DNA from: Pelagihabitans sp965238025
Lineage (GTDB): Bacteria > Bacteroidota > Bacteroidia > Flavobacteriales > Flavobacteriaceae
Assembly: GCA_965238025.1 (NCBI GenBank)
Contig: OZ250162.1
Coordinates: 1,922,001-1,986,000 of the forward strand
Direction: 5' to 3'
Length of the DNA stretch: 64,000 nt
Shown here one piece after another: positions 17,690 through 26,628 of this stretch; position 1 is the stretch's first letter; the number at the start of each line of letters is the position of its first letter. Under the pieces are notes generated by a model. That model made no database searches and was not told the origin of the DNA. It saw only the letters and a list, made by a program, of their open reading frames with translations. The position numbers were made by a program, and so were the translations under genes.

Positions 17690-18367
17690 ATGAGAGCAAT
17701 AAATTTTTTAACGCTAGGCATACTTGTCATTTTTCTTGTAGGATGTGAAACAGATGATAGGGAAAATAGATACCCCTATTATCAATTTGATAGCCAAGAT
17801 GAACTGCTTTTCATAAAATATAATTATGTTCCAGGTCAAATAATTACCTATGAAAACCAATTTGGTGAAAAACTTCACTTTCAGGTGGTTTTAAATGAAA
17901 GAAAAAAGGAAGGCGCTTATTCGCGGGGAACATTTTCTGGGGGTGGCGGTTACCTACAAAGCTACTATGATAATAGTATTGTTCAACTTGAAATTTTAGA
18001 GAATCCCGGTTATGATGATTATTCTAAAGTCAATTATTATTTTTCAAAAAATGGAGGGGACTTCAATGTTGGAATAAATTTTCCTATGTGGAATGTAACC
18101 AGTTTTGGTTCTATTGATGAACTGCAAAACAAAGTCAACATTTTTAATGAAAGTTTCAAAGATCTTGAAAGAATCCAAATGAAGGTCAATGGTCATTCAT
18201 TTACAGAAGTCATATCCATTTATTCTGGCAGTGATGAAAGCGAAAACGCTAGCGTGTTTGGTCCTCTTATTCAAAATGTCAACAAAATTTTTTACGATTA
18301 TGAATTTGGGATTGTTCAATTCAATGATACCGCCGAAAACGAATGGAAAGTAATTTATCCGGAGTAA
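17690..18367 (+). CDS. Lipoprotein of unknown function
   Basis: A 225-aa protein with a lipoprotein signal (ILVIFLVGC, then ETDDREN; Asp/Asp after the Cys region). I do not recognise the family. The body is rich in aromatic and beta-prone stretches (YQFDSQDELLFIKYNYVPGQ, FGEKLHFQVVLNE). The start at 17690 is chosen because it gives a clean signal sequence and the right distance to the promoter; the in-frame ATG at 17639 lies upstream of the -7 box and would not be transcribed from it. It belongs with the AraC gene and the following beta-barrel gene as a regulated set. Confidence 0.75.
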   Translation: MRAINFLTLGILVIFLVGCETDDRENRYPYYQFDSQDELLFIKYNYVPGQIITYENQFGEKLHFQVVLNERKKEGAYSRGTFSGGGGYLQSYYDNSIVQLEILENPGYDDYSKVNYYFSKNGGDFNVGINFPMWNVTSFGSIDELQNKVNIFNESFKDLERIQMKVNGHSFTEVISIYSGSDESENASVFGPLIQNVNKIFYDYEFGIVQFNDTAENEWKVIYPE

Positions 18368-18498
18368 AATCAGTTACTTATAGAACTCTGCTAGACCCAA
18401 GGTTAGTACTTGTTTACAGAGATTGCCGCTTCGAAGTTTTGAAACACCAATCAACCCTGGAAATAAATAAAAAAGCACTTCTCCTTGTGCAACAGACG

Positions 18499-18560
18499 TG
18501 TCCGAATTCTTTCATTTTGCATAATCTGGGATACCTCATTTAATGAACATTCTAGTTTTG
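18499..18560 (+). promoter_or_regulatory. Promoter 2, paralogous to the one at 17604
   Basis: TGTCCGAATT and the following ~30 bases match promoter 1 at most positions; the right arm is TGGGATA rather than TCGGACA. Twenty nt after the repeat lies TAGTTTTG (18553-18560), a perfect TAnnTTTG, and the ATG of the next gene is again 24 nt further. No TTG occupies the -33 position here, which would make it dependent on an activator. Spacing is identical to promoter 1 in every interval. Confidence 0.6.
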
Positions 18561-18583
18561 GGTAAACTTTAAAGCAAGATGTT

Positions 18584-19120
18584 ATGAAAACTTGGTTTTT
18601 AATTATTTCTGTATTTAGCGTTTCTTATTATTGTTTTGCCCAAAATCAATCGATTATCGATTCAAAAAAGAACGAGTTAAAATTGAACACGCTTTTTTTA
18701 ATTGGGGGTTATCCTGAATTGTCATTTGAACGAGCGTTGGGTAAAAAGTTTGCAATAGGCATTTCACTAGGTGCATTTATTGGGTCTGCAGGTCCTAATT
18801 ATGCAACCGATATACTTACTGCTGATGTTTCAATATTACCTTATTTCCGATACTATTTTGGGAAGCGAAGAACTGCTGGGCTTTTCTTGGAAAATAATAT
18901 CAATATTTCTTCAAGGGAAGGCTGTTTTGACAGGTCTCAAGAGTGGGGAGTGGGTCTTGGTCTTGGTGCCGGTTATAAGCATATAGTTGGTAAATCTTGG
19001 AGTATCGAATTAATTGCAGGTGGCGGATTTAATACTGTTCAAGAGTCATGTGCCAATAGCAGCTTGTTTTTTCCTGATATGTATTCAAGACTAGGAGTAA
19101 CAATTGCAAAGAGATTTTAA
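18584..19120 (+). CDS. Outer-membrane beta-barrel protein
   Basis: A 178-aa protein with a signal peptide (MKTWFLIISVFSVSYYCFAQ, cleavage after FAQ) and alternating hydrophobic beta strands separated by Gly/Asn turns: NTLFLIGGYPELSFERAL, GISLGAFIGS, ILPYFRYYFGK, VGLGLGAGYKHIVGK, ending in the aromatic C-terminal RF typical of outer-membrane barrels. It could form an 8-stranded barrel. It follows promoter 2 and precedes a broken lipoprotein gene. Ligand or function unknown. Confidence 0.75.
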   Translation: MKTWFLIISVFSVSYYCFAQNQSIIDSKKNELKLNTLFLIGGYPELSFERALGKKFAIGISLGAFIGSAGPNYATDILTADVSILPYFRYYFGKRRTAGLFLENNINISSREGCFDRSQEWGVGLGLGAGYKHIVGKSWSIELIAGGGFNTVQESCANSSLFFPDMYSRLGVTIAKRF

Positions 19121-19154
19121 TAGCTGAAAACTATAGATTTTAAATTCATTGCTT

Positions 19155-19495
19155 ATGAAAGCAGTATATTTTTCGATATTGATGTTGCTAGTTTCTTGTG
19201 CCGAAGAATCGATTGACCAAGAGCGGTACTATCAACTTGATTCTGACGCCGCTCCATTCTTGTTTGAAATACTTGCGAAAGATTGCAGTTAGATATTTAT
19301 GCAGAAACCACAAGAAGAGACTTGAAAATAGGATACCAACGTTTAGGTTTTCAAGTGTATAAAAAATGGTACAATTCAAAGAACGACTTAAGCGTATGGT
19401 TCTTAAGAAAGCCCTATGAAATAATGGCAATTTAATTGTCCGAAAAATCTTCAAAAGGTTACTATGTCGGAGAATTGCCGCAAATGAACAAATAA
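19155..19495 (+). pseudogene. Broken lipoprotein gene (one frameshift, one in-frame stop)
   Basis: From the ATG at 19155 a lipoprotein signal is read (ILMLLVSCAEES) and then about 30 residues to a TAG at 19290. A shifted frame starting near 19283 continues with protein-like sequence (LQLDIYAETTRRDLKIGYQRL, FQVYKKWYNSKNDLSVWFL) to a TAA at 19433, after which the same frame gives SEKSSKGYYVGELPQMNK before TAA at 19493. The simplest reading is one ~110-aa lipoprotein gene disabled by a frameshift and a nonsense change. It lies 34 bp after the beta-barrel gene and was probably co-transcribed. A sequencing error could explain the frameshift but not both lesions. Confidence 0.5.
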
Positions 19496-19570
19496 ATATG
19501 GTTTTCCCTCGTTTTAAGTTCAAATTAGCAATAGAAACTTAACCGAACGTTTAATTGAACCAAAAAAACT

Positions 19571-20128
19571 ATGGCTGAAAGACTGGTAGTATTATCCGAT
19601 ATGTGGGGCGTAAAAAAGGGCCTTTGGATCACGTCGTACCTGGGCTATTTGCAACAATACTATAATATTGTTTTTTACGATATTCAACAGTTGTCAAATA
19701 TTGACCTAACTATTCAATCAAAAGAAAATTTACATTCTGCATTTGTTGAAGGAGGAATAGATACCGCCGTTGCACATTTGTTAAAAAAGGAAAAAACATC
19801 TAGCCACTATTTGGCATTTAGCACAGGAGGTACCATTGCTTGGAAAGCTGCCCTAAAAGGATTACCGATGAAATCACTATATGCCGTATCGGCAACTAGG
19901 GTCAGAAAGGAAAATCTGAAGCCTGAATGTCCGACCACCTTGCTTTATGGTGGGAATGACAAATTCCGGCCAAACGAAGAGTGGTCTGAAAAGGTAAACA
20001 AAGAACTCAGCGTTGTCCCAAATTTTGGGCATGAATTTTATAGCGACGAGAAGATTATCAGCAAAATTTGCAAAGACCTTTTAGGAACTGTTACCGCCAA
20101 GCCAGCAGAAGCGAAAAGGGTAGTTTGA
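19571..20128 (+). CDS. Alpha/beta-hydrolase-like protein
   Basis: A 185-aa cytosolic protein. The nucleophile elbow is AFSTGGTIAW near residues 84-93 (Ser in S-x-G-G, first Gly replaced by Ala), an acid lies around YGGNDKFRP, and the His is in PNFGHEFYS. This order of Ser, Asp, His is that of small alpha/beta hydrolases. At 185 aa it is short for the fold and lacks a large lid. Substrate unknown. It ends at a strong bidirectional terminator facing clpX. Confidence 0.7.
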   Translation: MAERLVVLSDMWGVKKGLWITSYLGYLQQYYNIVFYDIQQLSNIDLTIQSKENLHSAFVEGGIDTAVAHLLKKEKTSSHYLAFSTGGTIAWKAALKGLPMKSLYAVSATRVRKENLKPECPTTLLYGGNDKFRPNEEWSEKVNKELSVVPNFGHEFYSDEKIISKICKDLLGTVTAKPAEAKRVV

Positions 20129-20155
20129 TAAGATCTTGATCAGTAGCGTATAATT

Positions 20156-20188
20156 AAAAAATGCCCTTCAGAATAAAGGGCATTTTTT
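20156..20188. terminator. Bidirectional rho-independent terminator
   Basis: A 13-bp stem AAAAAATGCCCTT / AAGGGCATTTTTT with a 7-nt loop lies between the convergent hydrolase and clpX genes. A and T tracts flank it so that it can act in both directions. Confidence 0.88.
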
Positions 20189-20214
20189 AATAGGGACGTT
20201 ATGTTATTGACAGT

Positions 20215-21450
20215 TTAAGAAACCGCCTTTAATTTTTTAATGGTTTCATGCGATAATTTATTCTGTGCATAGGGTTTGGATACCTTGAATTCGGTTTCCC
20301 CTGAACTTGGCATCTCAAACATGGCATCGGTAAAGATAGCCTCGCATAACGAACGCAACCCACGGGCACCAAGTTTATATTCTATGGCTTTTTCCACTAT
20401 AAAATCCAAAGCCTGTTCTGTAATCGTGAATGAAATACCATCCATCTCAAATAGTTTTTCATATTGTTTGATGATGGCGTTTTTGGGCTCTGTAAGTATG
20501 GCCCTGAGCGTTTTCGCATCTAAAGGGTTCATATGGGTCAAAACGGGCAACCTTCCTATAATTTCAGGAATAAGACCAAATTCCTTCAAGTCTTTAGGAA
20601 TAATATACTGCAACATATTGGTTTCATCTAGGTTCTCATCAGACTTAGATGCGCTGTAACCAACGGCCTGCATGTTTAGTCGCTTGGTAATGGTACGTTC
20701 GATCCCATCAAAGGCACCCCCTGCGATAAACAATATATTTTCAGTATTTACCTCTATGAATTTTTGATCTGGGTGCTTTCTGCCACCTTTTGGCGGTACG
20801 TTTACCACCGTACCTTCTAACAGTTTTAAAAGCCCTTGCTGCACACCTTCACCAGAAACATCCCTTGTGATGGATGGATTATCTCCCTTTCTCGCTATTT
20901 TATCGATCTCATCAATAAATACGATTCCCCTTTCTGCCTTTTCCAGATTATAATCCGCGGCTTGCAATAGCCTGGTAAGTATACTTTCAACATCCTCGCC
21001 TACATAACCTGCTTCGGTAAGTACGGTTGCATCAACTATCGCCAGGGGTACGTTCAACATACGGGCAATGGTCTTTGCCATGAGCGTTTTACCAGTACCC
21101 GTCTGGCCAACCATTATAATGTTACTTTTTTGAATTTCAATGTCGTTATCTTTCGATATAGGTTGTAAAAGACGCTTGTAATGATTATAAACGGCGACCG
21201 ACATTACTTTTTTAGTACGCTCCTGACCTATAATGAAGGTGTCTAAAAATTCTTTGATCTCCAGGGGTTTCTTAAGCACCAACTCAGCGGAAAGGTCATT
21301 TGTCTTTGTCTGTTTAGACTCTTCGGCAACAATCCCATGTGCCTGCTCTATACAGCGGTCACAAATGTGCGCATCAAGACCTGCAATTAGTAGATTAGTA
21401 TCTGGCTTTTTACGTCCGCAAAAAGAGCATTCTAAATTTTCTTTTGCCAT
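20215..21450 (-). CDS. clpX: ATP-dependent Clp protease ATP-binding subunit ClpX
   Basis: ClpX is an AAA+ unfoldase that feeds substrates to ClpP. The N-terminal zinc-binding domain has CSFCGRKK and HICDRCIEQA (C4). Walker A is GQTGTGKT, Walker B IVFIDEIDKIA, and the sensor/pore region includes GYVGEDVESIL and SGEGVQQGLLKLLEGT. The start at 21450 (MAKENLECSFC) fits the family; 21468 would add MFKDMH without support. 411 aa is the standard length. It is the third gene of tig-clpP-clpX. Confidence 0.97.
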   Translation of the reverse strand: MAKENLECSFCGRKKPDTNLLIAGLDAHICDRCIEQAHGIVAEESKQTKTNDLSAELVLKKPLEIKEFLDTFIIGQERTKKVMSVAVYNHYKRLLQPISKDNDIEIQKSNIIMVGQTGTGKTLMAKTIARMLNVPLAIVDATVLTEAGYVGEDVESILTRLLQAADYNLEKAERGIVFIDEIDKIARKGDNPSITRDVSGEGVQQGLLKLLEGTVVNVPPKGGRKHPDQKFIEVNTENILFIAGGAFDGIERTITKRLNMQAVGYSASKSDENLDETNMLQYIIPKDLKEFGLIPEIIGRLPVLTHMNPLDAKTLRAILTEPKNAIIKQYEKLFEMDGISFTITEQALDFIVEKAIEYKLGARGLRSLCEAIFTDAMFEMPSSGETEFKVSKPYAQNKLSHETIKKLKAVS

Positions 21451-21546
21451 ATGCATATCCTTAAACAATAAATCTAACGAAAGAATACTGTTTTTGGTTT
21501 ATCTGTTTTAGGTAGTAGAACCGAAGAATTGGGTATTTCGTCGAAA

Positions 21547-22227
21547 TTAGCTCTTATCCCTTACTAAAATCTCATCTATCATACCATATTCTTTCGCGAC
21601 ATCAGCTTTCATCCAATAATCACGATCACTATCTTCTGTTACTTTTTTTACCGCCTGTCCTGAGTGGCTGGCGATGATTTCATAAAGCTCATCCTTCAAT
21701 TTTAAAATCTCACGTGCGGTAATTTCAATATCGCTTGCTTGCCCTTGCGCTCCGCCCATGGGCTGATGAATCATTACCCGCGAATGGGTAAGACCGCTTC
21801 GCTTCCCTTTTTGGCCTGCACAAAGCAATACAGCGCCCATTGACGCCGCCATTCCTGTACAAATAGTAGCAACATCCGGTTTTATAAATTGCATGGTATC
21901 ATAAATCCCGAGGCCGGCATATACACTGCCTCCAGGGGAATTTATATAAATCTGAATATCTTTTGACGCATCAACGCTTTCTAAAAACAGTAGCTGTGCT
22001 TGTACAATATTCGCAACCTGATCATTAATGCCTGTGCCCAGAAAGATGATACGGTCCATCATCAATCTAGAATAAACATCCATCGCAATAACATTCATTT
22101 GACGTTCCTCGATAATATTGGGAGTCATATTTATAGGGTACATACTACTAATAATCTGGTCGTAGTAGGTACTGCTAATACCTTGATGGTTTATTGCATA
22201 ATTTTTGAATTCTTTTCCGTAATCCAT
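21547..22227 (-). CDS. clpP: ATP-dependent Clp protease proteolytic subunit ClpP
   Basis: A 226-aa serine peptidase that forms the 14-mer chamber of ClpXP. Catalytic Ser129 lies in GMAASMGAVLL and His154 in HSRVMIHQP, 25 residues apart as in E. coli ClpP. The N-terminal ~30 residues are longer than in the mature enzyme and could be a processed propeptide. It sits between tig and clpX with 85-96 bp spacers, in the canonical order for bacteria. Confidence 0.97.
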   Translation of the reverse strand: MDYGKEFKNYAINHQGISSTYYDQIISSMYPINMTPNIIEERQMNVIAMDVYSRLMMDRIIFLGTGINDQVANIVQAQLLFLESVDASKDIQIYINSPGGSVYAGLGIYDTMQFIKPDVATICTGMAASMGAVLLCAGQKGKRSGLTHSRVMIHQPMGGAQGQASDIEITAREILKLKDELYEIIASHSGQAVKKVTEDSDRDYWMKADVAKEYGMIDEILVRDKS

Positions 22228-22312
22228 TTGTTTTCTTCAATTTTTTAGACAAAAAAGGTGCCGAAAATAGAACTTCCGGCACGGTAAAGATACTTATTTA
22301 TTTCTGTGAAAA

Positions 22313-23635
22313 CTATCCGTAAACCTCTTTGACAAAGTTTTCATAGGTAATCTCTTTCACCTTCAAGTTTACCTTTTCCTTGTAGAGGGCGATAAGCTTT
22401 TGACTCATTAATTGTTCGGAAAGACGTTTTACCTCATCTTCATTGCCAAGTACTCTAGCGGCTATGTTGTCAAGTTCCTCTTCCGCCGGGTTCAATTGTC
22501 CGTATTGCGCCATTTGGGATTTAATGAAGCCTTTGGCAAATTCCTTCAGCTCATCAAATTGAATTTGAATGTCGTTGTCCTTAATGATTTTACCTTCTAT
22601 TAACTGGTAGCGAAGACCCTTTTCAGACTTTTCGTACTCCTCTGAAGCCTCTTCGGAGGTCAAGGGTTTTTCGCCGGTTACCTGTATCCAACGGGTTAAA
22701 AACTCTGCGGGGAGTTCAAATTTGGTATTCTCGATAAAATATTCCGTAACATCGTTCAGCAATTTTTGCTCCGATTGCTGCTCGAACTGTTTTTCGGAAT
22801 CGTCTTTGATCCGCTCTTTCAGTTCCTTCTCGGACTTTATCGCATCAGGTCCGAAAAGTTTATCAAAAAGTTCTTGATTTAATTCAGCGGGCTCCCTTTC
22901 GTTTATTTCCTCTATGTTAAAATCAACATCTATTTTCAGGTCTTTTGCCTTATCGGCAGAAATACCTAAAGTGCTAGAGAGTAAGTAATCCTCCTTAAGT
23001 AAACCTTTGGTGTTCAAAGTTATCGTATCACCAACTTTTTTTCCGGTCAATGCCGATATGGCTTTTTTAGCACCGATTTTATCCAGCTCTAAGGTCGTTT
23101 TATTGCTTATTTCCTCGGTTTCATTTATGAAGGTGCCGGTAACTTCATCATTCTTACCCACCTCCGCTTTTTGAACCAATTTTCCATACTGCTTTCGAAT
23201 CCTGGTCACCTGTTCGTCTACCATTTTTTTATCAGCAGTAATATGGTATCGGGTAATTGCTTTTTTGGTCTTAAGGGGTACCTCAAAACTTGGAGCAAGC
23301 CCCAACTCAAATTCAAAATCGAATTCCTCCTTGTCCCAATCGAAATTATCTTGTTGTTTTGGCAAAGGGTTGCCCAAAACATCTAACTTTTCTTCGGTTA
23401 GGTATTTATTGAGATTGTCCTGTAAAAGCTTGTTCACCTCATCTACCAAGACAGCCTTACCATACTGTTTTTTAATAAGGCCCATAGGAACCTGACCTTT
23501 TCTAAAACCAGGGATGTTAGCCTGTTTTCTATAGTCTTTTAGAATGGTATCTACCTTATCTTGGTAATCGTCTTTTGAGATAGCGACTTTTACCACAGCA
23601 TTCAGCTCATCAATCTGCTCTTTGGTAATATTCAT
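22313..23635 (-). CDS. tig: Trigger factor, ribosome-associated chaperone
   Basis: A 440-aa protein with the three trigger-factor parts in order: ribosome-binding N-domain with the signature IPGFRKGQVP near residues 39-48, a divergent PPIase-like middle domain (from about 150; NDEVTGTFINETEEI), and a helical C-terminal arm. In Bacteroidetes the FKBP part is often poor in catalytic residues, which appears true here. First gene of tig-clpP-clpX, with its own promoter just upstream. Confidence 0.95.
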   Translation of the reverse strand: MNITKEQIDELNAVVKVAISKDDYQDKVDTILKDYRKQANIPGFRKGQVPMGLIKKQYGKAVLVDEVNKLLQDNLNKYLTEEKLDVLGNPLPKQQDNFDWDKEEFDFEFELGLAPSFEVPLKTKKAITRYHITADKKMVDEQVTRIRKQYGKLVQKAEVGKNDEVTGTFINETEEISNKTTLELDKIGAKKAISALTGKKVGDTITLNTKGLLKEDYLLSSTLGISADKAKDLKIDVDFNIEEINEREPAELNQELFDKLFGPDAIKSEKELKERIKDDSEKQFEQQSEQKLLNDVTEYFIENTKFELPAEFLTRWIQVTGEKPLTSEEASEEYEKSEKGLRYQLIEGKIIKDNDIQIQFDELKEFAKGFIKSQMAQYGQLNPAEEELDNIAARVLGNEDEVKRLSEQLMSQKLIALYKEKVNLKVKEITYENFVKEVYG

Positions 23636-23667
23636 TTTGTATGGATTATCTATTTTTTAATGGGATG

Positions 23668-23698
23668 CAAAAATAGCACATTTTAAATGCTCAGACAA
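23668..23698 (-). promoter_or_regulatory. Flavobacterial-type promoter for tig-clpP-clpX
   Basis: On the minus strand TTG (23698-23696), a 20-nt spacer and TATTTTTG (23675-23668) match the -33/-7 consensus. The tig ATG is 33 nt from the -7 box. Confidence 0.6.
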
Positions 23699-23732
23699 GT
23701 ATTTTGATATACTGTCAGTTAACTGACATTTA

Positions 23733-24080
23733 CTACTTTTTATCCCTCTTGAAAATCGAAAATAATATGGACTGCATCAGACTCAGTAACAAACTGAAAA
23801 GTAAGGCCCATCCAATGCCATGTACGTTAAAACCATCTATGAAATAGTCGGCCAATAGAATAATACAAGCATTTATGACCAGTAGAAAAAGCCCAAAGGT
23901 GATTATCGTGACAGGCAGGGTCAGAATTACCAAAATGGGCCTGACGATAAAATTAAGCAAGCTCAGGGCAATTGCTACGATCAACGCGGTAATGTAATTG
24001 TCTACTGATACGTTGGGCAGTACATAGGACAGTATGATCACAGCTACGGCACTAAGGAGTAATCTTATAATAAAGTTCAT
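23733..24080 (-). CDS. Phage-holin-4 family (YvlD-like) small membrane protein
   Basis: A 115-aa protein with four hydrophobic segments and the family stretch LNFIVRPILVILTLPVTIITFGLF. Despite the name, members of this family are usually chromosomal membrane proteins of unknown function and not holins; there is no phage gene nearby. It sits after the SGNH lipoprotein gene, separated by a terminator. Confidence 0.82.
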   Translation of the reverse strand: MNFIIRLLLSAVAVIILSYVLPNVSVDNYITALIVAIALSLLNFIVRPILVILTLPVTIITFGLFLLVINACIILLADYFIDGFNVHGIGWALLFSLLLSLMQSILFSIFKRDKK

Positions 24081-24104
24081 AGGTGTATAGATTTTGTTTT
24101 AAAT

Positions 24105-24130
24105 AAAAAAGGTACCGGATATCCGGTACC
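24105..24130 (-). terminator. Rho-independent terminator after the SGNH lipoprotein gene
   Basis: GGTACCGGAT / ATCCGGTACC form a perfect 20-bp palindrome at 24111-24130. Reading leftward it ends in six T residues, directly after the stop of the SGNH gene. Confidence 0.82.
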
Positions 24131-24155
24131 TTCAAAAGTATAAAATTGTTTTTTC

Positions 24156-25739
24156 TTAGTCTATGTATAATCCCGTATAATCCAAAGGATTCACCATGGG
24201 AAGGTTGGCTCCATATTTTGCCTCGATGACTTTTAAAAGTTCGTTGGCCAAAAGCGCATAACCTCTTGGCGAAGGATGCACTCCATCTAAGGAAAATCCT
24301 CCTCCTGTGGCATAAACAGCCGTAACAACGCTACCGTCAGAAAGTGTAACTCCGGTGGCCGATACTTCTTGCAAAAATGCATTGGCATCAAAAAAGCCAA
24401 CATCGTATTGGGTCGCTAATGCTTCGATAGTGGTATTGAATTTTGCCGTAGCATTAATAACCGCGGTTTGCTCCTGAGGAGTAAGTACCCATCTATCGTC
24501 TAAAGGATAAGTAACTCCGTTAACCGCCAGCTGTCCTGCACTTTCAGGAGGTAGCCCAAAACCTTGTAGGGTGGCAAAAGCTTCCTGATTCAAGGTAGCG
24601 ATTACCGAACTAGAAGGTAATACCAATAAATCGTCCGCCGTGGCCTGTCTTGCCTGTCCGTAGAGGAAACCAAGAACCGTAGCCGTACCTGCATCAAGAC
24701 CGCCTTGAATTAGAGCACCAGTAATTGTTTGCGAAAGATCCATAAGATCCTCATCCCGTATAACGACCGCACTTGCTCCAGATTCGGCGAAACTGATAAT
24801 ACGATCGGTAGCTCCAATGGCCGTAAAGACTTGGTTAAGTCCTGCAAAGGTTGCATTTAATGTCGGTATTTGAGGACCGAAGGCCGGATTTGAAGACTCT
24901 AACGGATTATGTGGCACTGCTGTGAAATAAGGTATTGTGGTTACGTCAGGTAGATTGGCAACAACACCTTGTGCTCCTCCAGCGGTAAGACCTTGTAACA
25001 ACCCATTATAGACGTCCCCAAAAACCAAGGGGTCCGTAATATCGCTACTGCCATAGGTCGTTGGATCGAGATTGCCATCTTGATCAACACCAGCACCACC
25101 TGCGGTGGCATAACCAAGAATGTCGTTGTTCCCTATCCACAATGAAAAGAAAGATGGGCTTTGTGCCAAGGCATCCCCAATAACTGTTGCATCAGGTGAC
25201 GAAGCAAAACGCACATAGTATGGGTTGGCCGCACCAATAGCCACCCCTTGAACGTTTCCATAACCTGGGGCGACCAAATGAAAGCTTTTGGCTCCGGGAA
25301 CGCCCACGTTATTAAAGGGTCCGCTTAAAACCGTAGAGATTTCGGTCGTACCAGTGCCTTCTACAGGCACAGGAGCCGGAGAACCGCTTGCGAAACTTAA
25401 AATCAATCTATTTCCAAGAATTGGTTGTCCACCCAAAGTAGCACCACCCAAGTTATCAGCCATAAGCGGTGTGCTAAAAGCACCACCACCAACTTCGCCA
25501 AAACTACCTGCCATCATATTGGGATAAGATGCATTTTGACCATCTATAAAAAGCGCACCATCCGAAAAACCGGCGGTAAGTGAATTACCAACAGATACGT
25601 AATTAGAAAAATTTGCTGAACCAGCGGTAAAAACTTCCGGTTCTGGGGGAGTGGGTCCGGGGGGTATAACGGTGTCGTCATCACTACAAGAGACGAAAAG
25701 CATTCCTGAAAATGCCAATAACGCTAGTAATTTTTTCAT
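24156..25739 (-). CDS. SGNH/GDSL-hydrolase-like lipoprotein
   Basis: A 527-aa lipoprotein (signal MLFVSC, Cys18, followed by acidic SDDD, which in Bacteroidetes often goes with surface export). A Pro-rich linker precedes the hydrolase. Block I is VSVGNSLTAGF with Ser53 (GNS rather than GDS), block III is LWIGNNDILGY, and block V is DGVHPSPRGYALLANE near the C-terminus, giving a Ser-Asp-His triad. At over 500 aa it is longer than simple GDSL esterases. Substrate is unknown; an ester on a lipid or glycan is plausible. Confidence 0.8.
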   Translation of the reverse strand: MKKLLALLAFSGMLFVSCSDDDTVIPPGPTPPEPEVFTAGSANFSNYVSVGNSLTAGFSDGALFIDGQNASYPNMMAGSFGEVGGGAFSTPLMADNLGGATLGGQPILGNRLILSFASGSPAPVPVEGTGTTEISTVLSGPFNNVGVPGAKSFHLVAPGYGNVQGVAIGAANPYYVRFASSPDATVIGDALAQSPSFFSLWIGNNDILGYATAGGAGVDQDGNLDPTTYGSSDITDPLVFGDVYNGLLQGLTAGGAQGVVANLPDVTTIPYFTAVPHNPLESSNPAFGPQIPTLNATFAGLNQVFTAIGATDRIISFAESGASAVVIRDEDLMDLSQTITGALIQGGLDAGTATVLGFLYGQARQATADDLLVLPSSSVIATLNQEAFATLQGFGLPPESAGQLAVNGVTYPLDDRWVLTPQEQTAVINATAKFNTTIEALATQYDVGFFDANAFLQEVSATGVTLSDGSVVTAVYATGGGFSLDGVHPSPRGYALLANELLKVIEAKYGANLPMVNPLDYTGLYID

Positions 25740-25780
25740 TATTTAAAGTATTGAGTTAATTAGATATGTTAGGATAATTC

Positions 25781-25810
25781 CAAATTTAGGTAAAATTATG
25801 ATTAACACAA
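25781..25810 (-). promoter_or_regulatory. Flavobacterial-type promoter for the SGNH lipoprotein gene
   Basis: On the minus strand TTG (25810-25808), a 19-nt spacer and TAAATTTG (25788-25781) match the consensus. The ATG is 42 nt from the -7 box. Confidence 0.6.
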
Positions 25811-25857
25811 CTTATAGGGCTATTAAATTATGCACGCATAATATATAGGTTGATTTT

Positions 25858-26628
25858 TTAAGAATCTAAGAATAGCACTGATTTGTCAAAAAACTGCGCG
25901 GGATTTTCGGCATGTAACCAGTGTCCCGAGTTATCTATGGTCTCCAAAATTGCTTGGGGAAAGTGTTGTTTTATTAAAACAAAATCATCGTCGGTTATAT
26001 ATTCTGATCGGTCACCTTTTAGAAATAGCGTTGGACCGTCATAACGATTGAAAGCGCTAATATTTTCACCTATTTCTTCCATCTTATTACCAAGAACGGG
26101 AAGATTGAAACGCAAGGCCAATTGCCCCTTTTCTATCCAGTATAGGTTCTTTAACAGAAACTGTCTAATGCCTAATTCTTGAATATGAACTGCCAATTGC
26201 CTATCGGCCTCACCTCTTGATTTTATCTCCTCAAAATTCAAGGCGTTGAGTCCGTTTATGATTTGTTCGTGATGCGGTGGATAAAACTTTGGCGCAATAT
26301 CGGCAACAATTAATTTCTGTACCGAGTTTGGATGATCACAGGCAAATTGCATTGCGGTTTTACCACCCATTGAGTGGCCTAAAAGAATGATTTCATCCAA
26401 TTGATAGTGTTCTAAATAATGCACTAGGTCGTTAGCGAGAAAATCATAGTTAAAATCCTGAGAATGAAAACTGCGCCCGTGGTTTCGCTGGTCTAACAAA
26501 TGTACCTGAAAACCTTGTTCCGCATATTTGTTACCAAGTGTTTTCCAATTATCGGACATTCCTAAAAAACCATGTAGAATAACGAAAGGTTGACCTTCTC
26601 CGATAATCTTTGAATGTAACAACTGCAT
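25858..26628 (-). CDS. Alpha/beta-fold hydrolase, YbfF-like esterase
   Basis: A 256-aa cytosolic hydrolase. The oxyanion strand is ILHGFLGMSDNW, the nucleophile elbow GHSMGGKTAMQFA near residues 89-101, and the His is in NSGHWLHAENP. The opening and lid (DQRNHGRSFHS) resemble YbfF-type acyl-CoA/short-chain esterases. It begins 1 nt inside the stop of pdxJ (TAATG), so it is translationally coupled to it. The physiological ester is not known. Confidence 0.85.
   Translation of the reverse strand: MQLLHSKIIGEGQPFVILHGFLGMSDNWKTLGNKYAEQGFQVHLLDQRNHGRSFHSQDFNYDFLANDLVHYLEHYQLDEIILLGHSMGGKTAMQFACDHPNSVQKLIVADIAPKFYPPHHEQIINGLNALNFEEIKSRGEADRQLAVHIQELGIRQFLLKNLYWIEKGQLALRFNLPVLGNKMEEIGENISAFNRYDGPTLFLKGDRSEYITDDDFVLIKQHFPQAILETIDNSGHWLHAENPAQFFDKSVLFLDS

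Noticed and set aside
18344..18543. Small plus-strand ORF of 66 aa
   Set aside because: It overlaps the end of the lipoprotein gene and the paralogous promoter region; the sequence is explained by regulatory DNA.
19437..19473. A third TGTCCGA...TCGGAGA inverted repeat
   Set aside because: The spacing differs (23 nt), no TAnnTTTG follows at 20 nt, and the bases fit the reading frame of the broken lipoprotein gene, so it is more likely coding remnant than operator.
23733..24080. Phage holin as sign of a prophage
   Set aside because: The family is widespread in chromosomes without phage; no phage genes or attachment sites are nearby.
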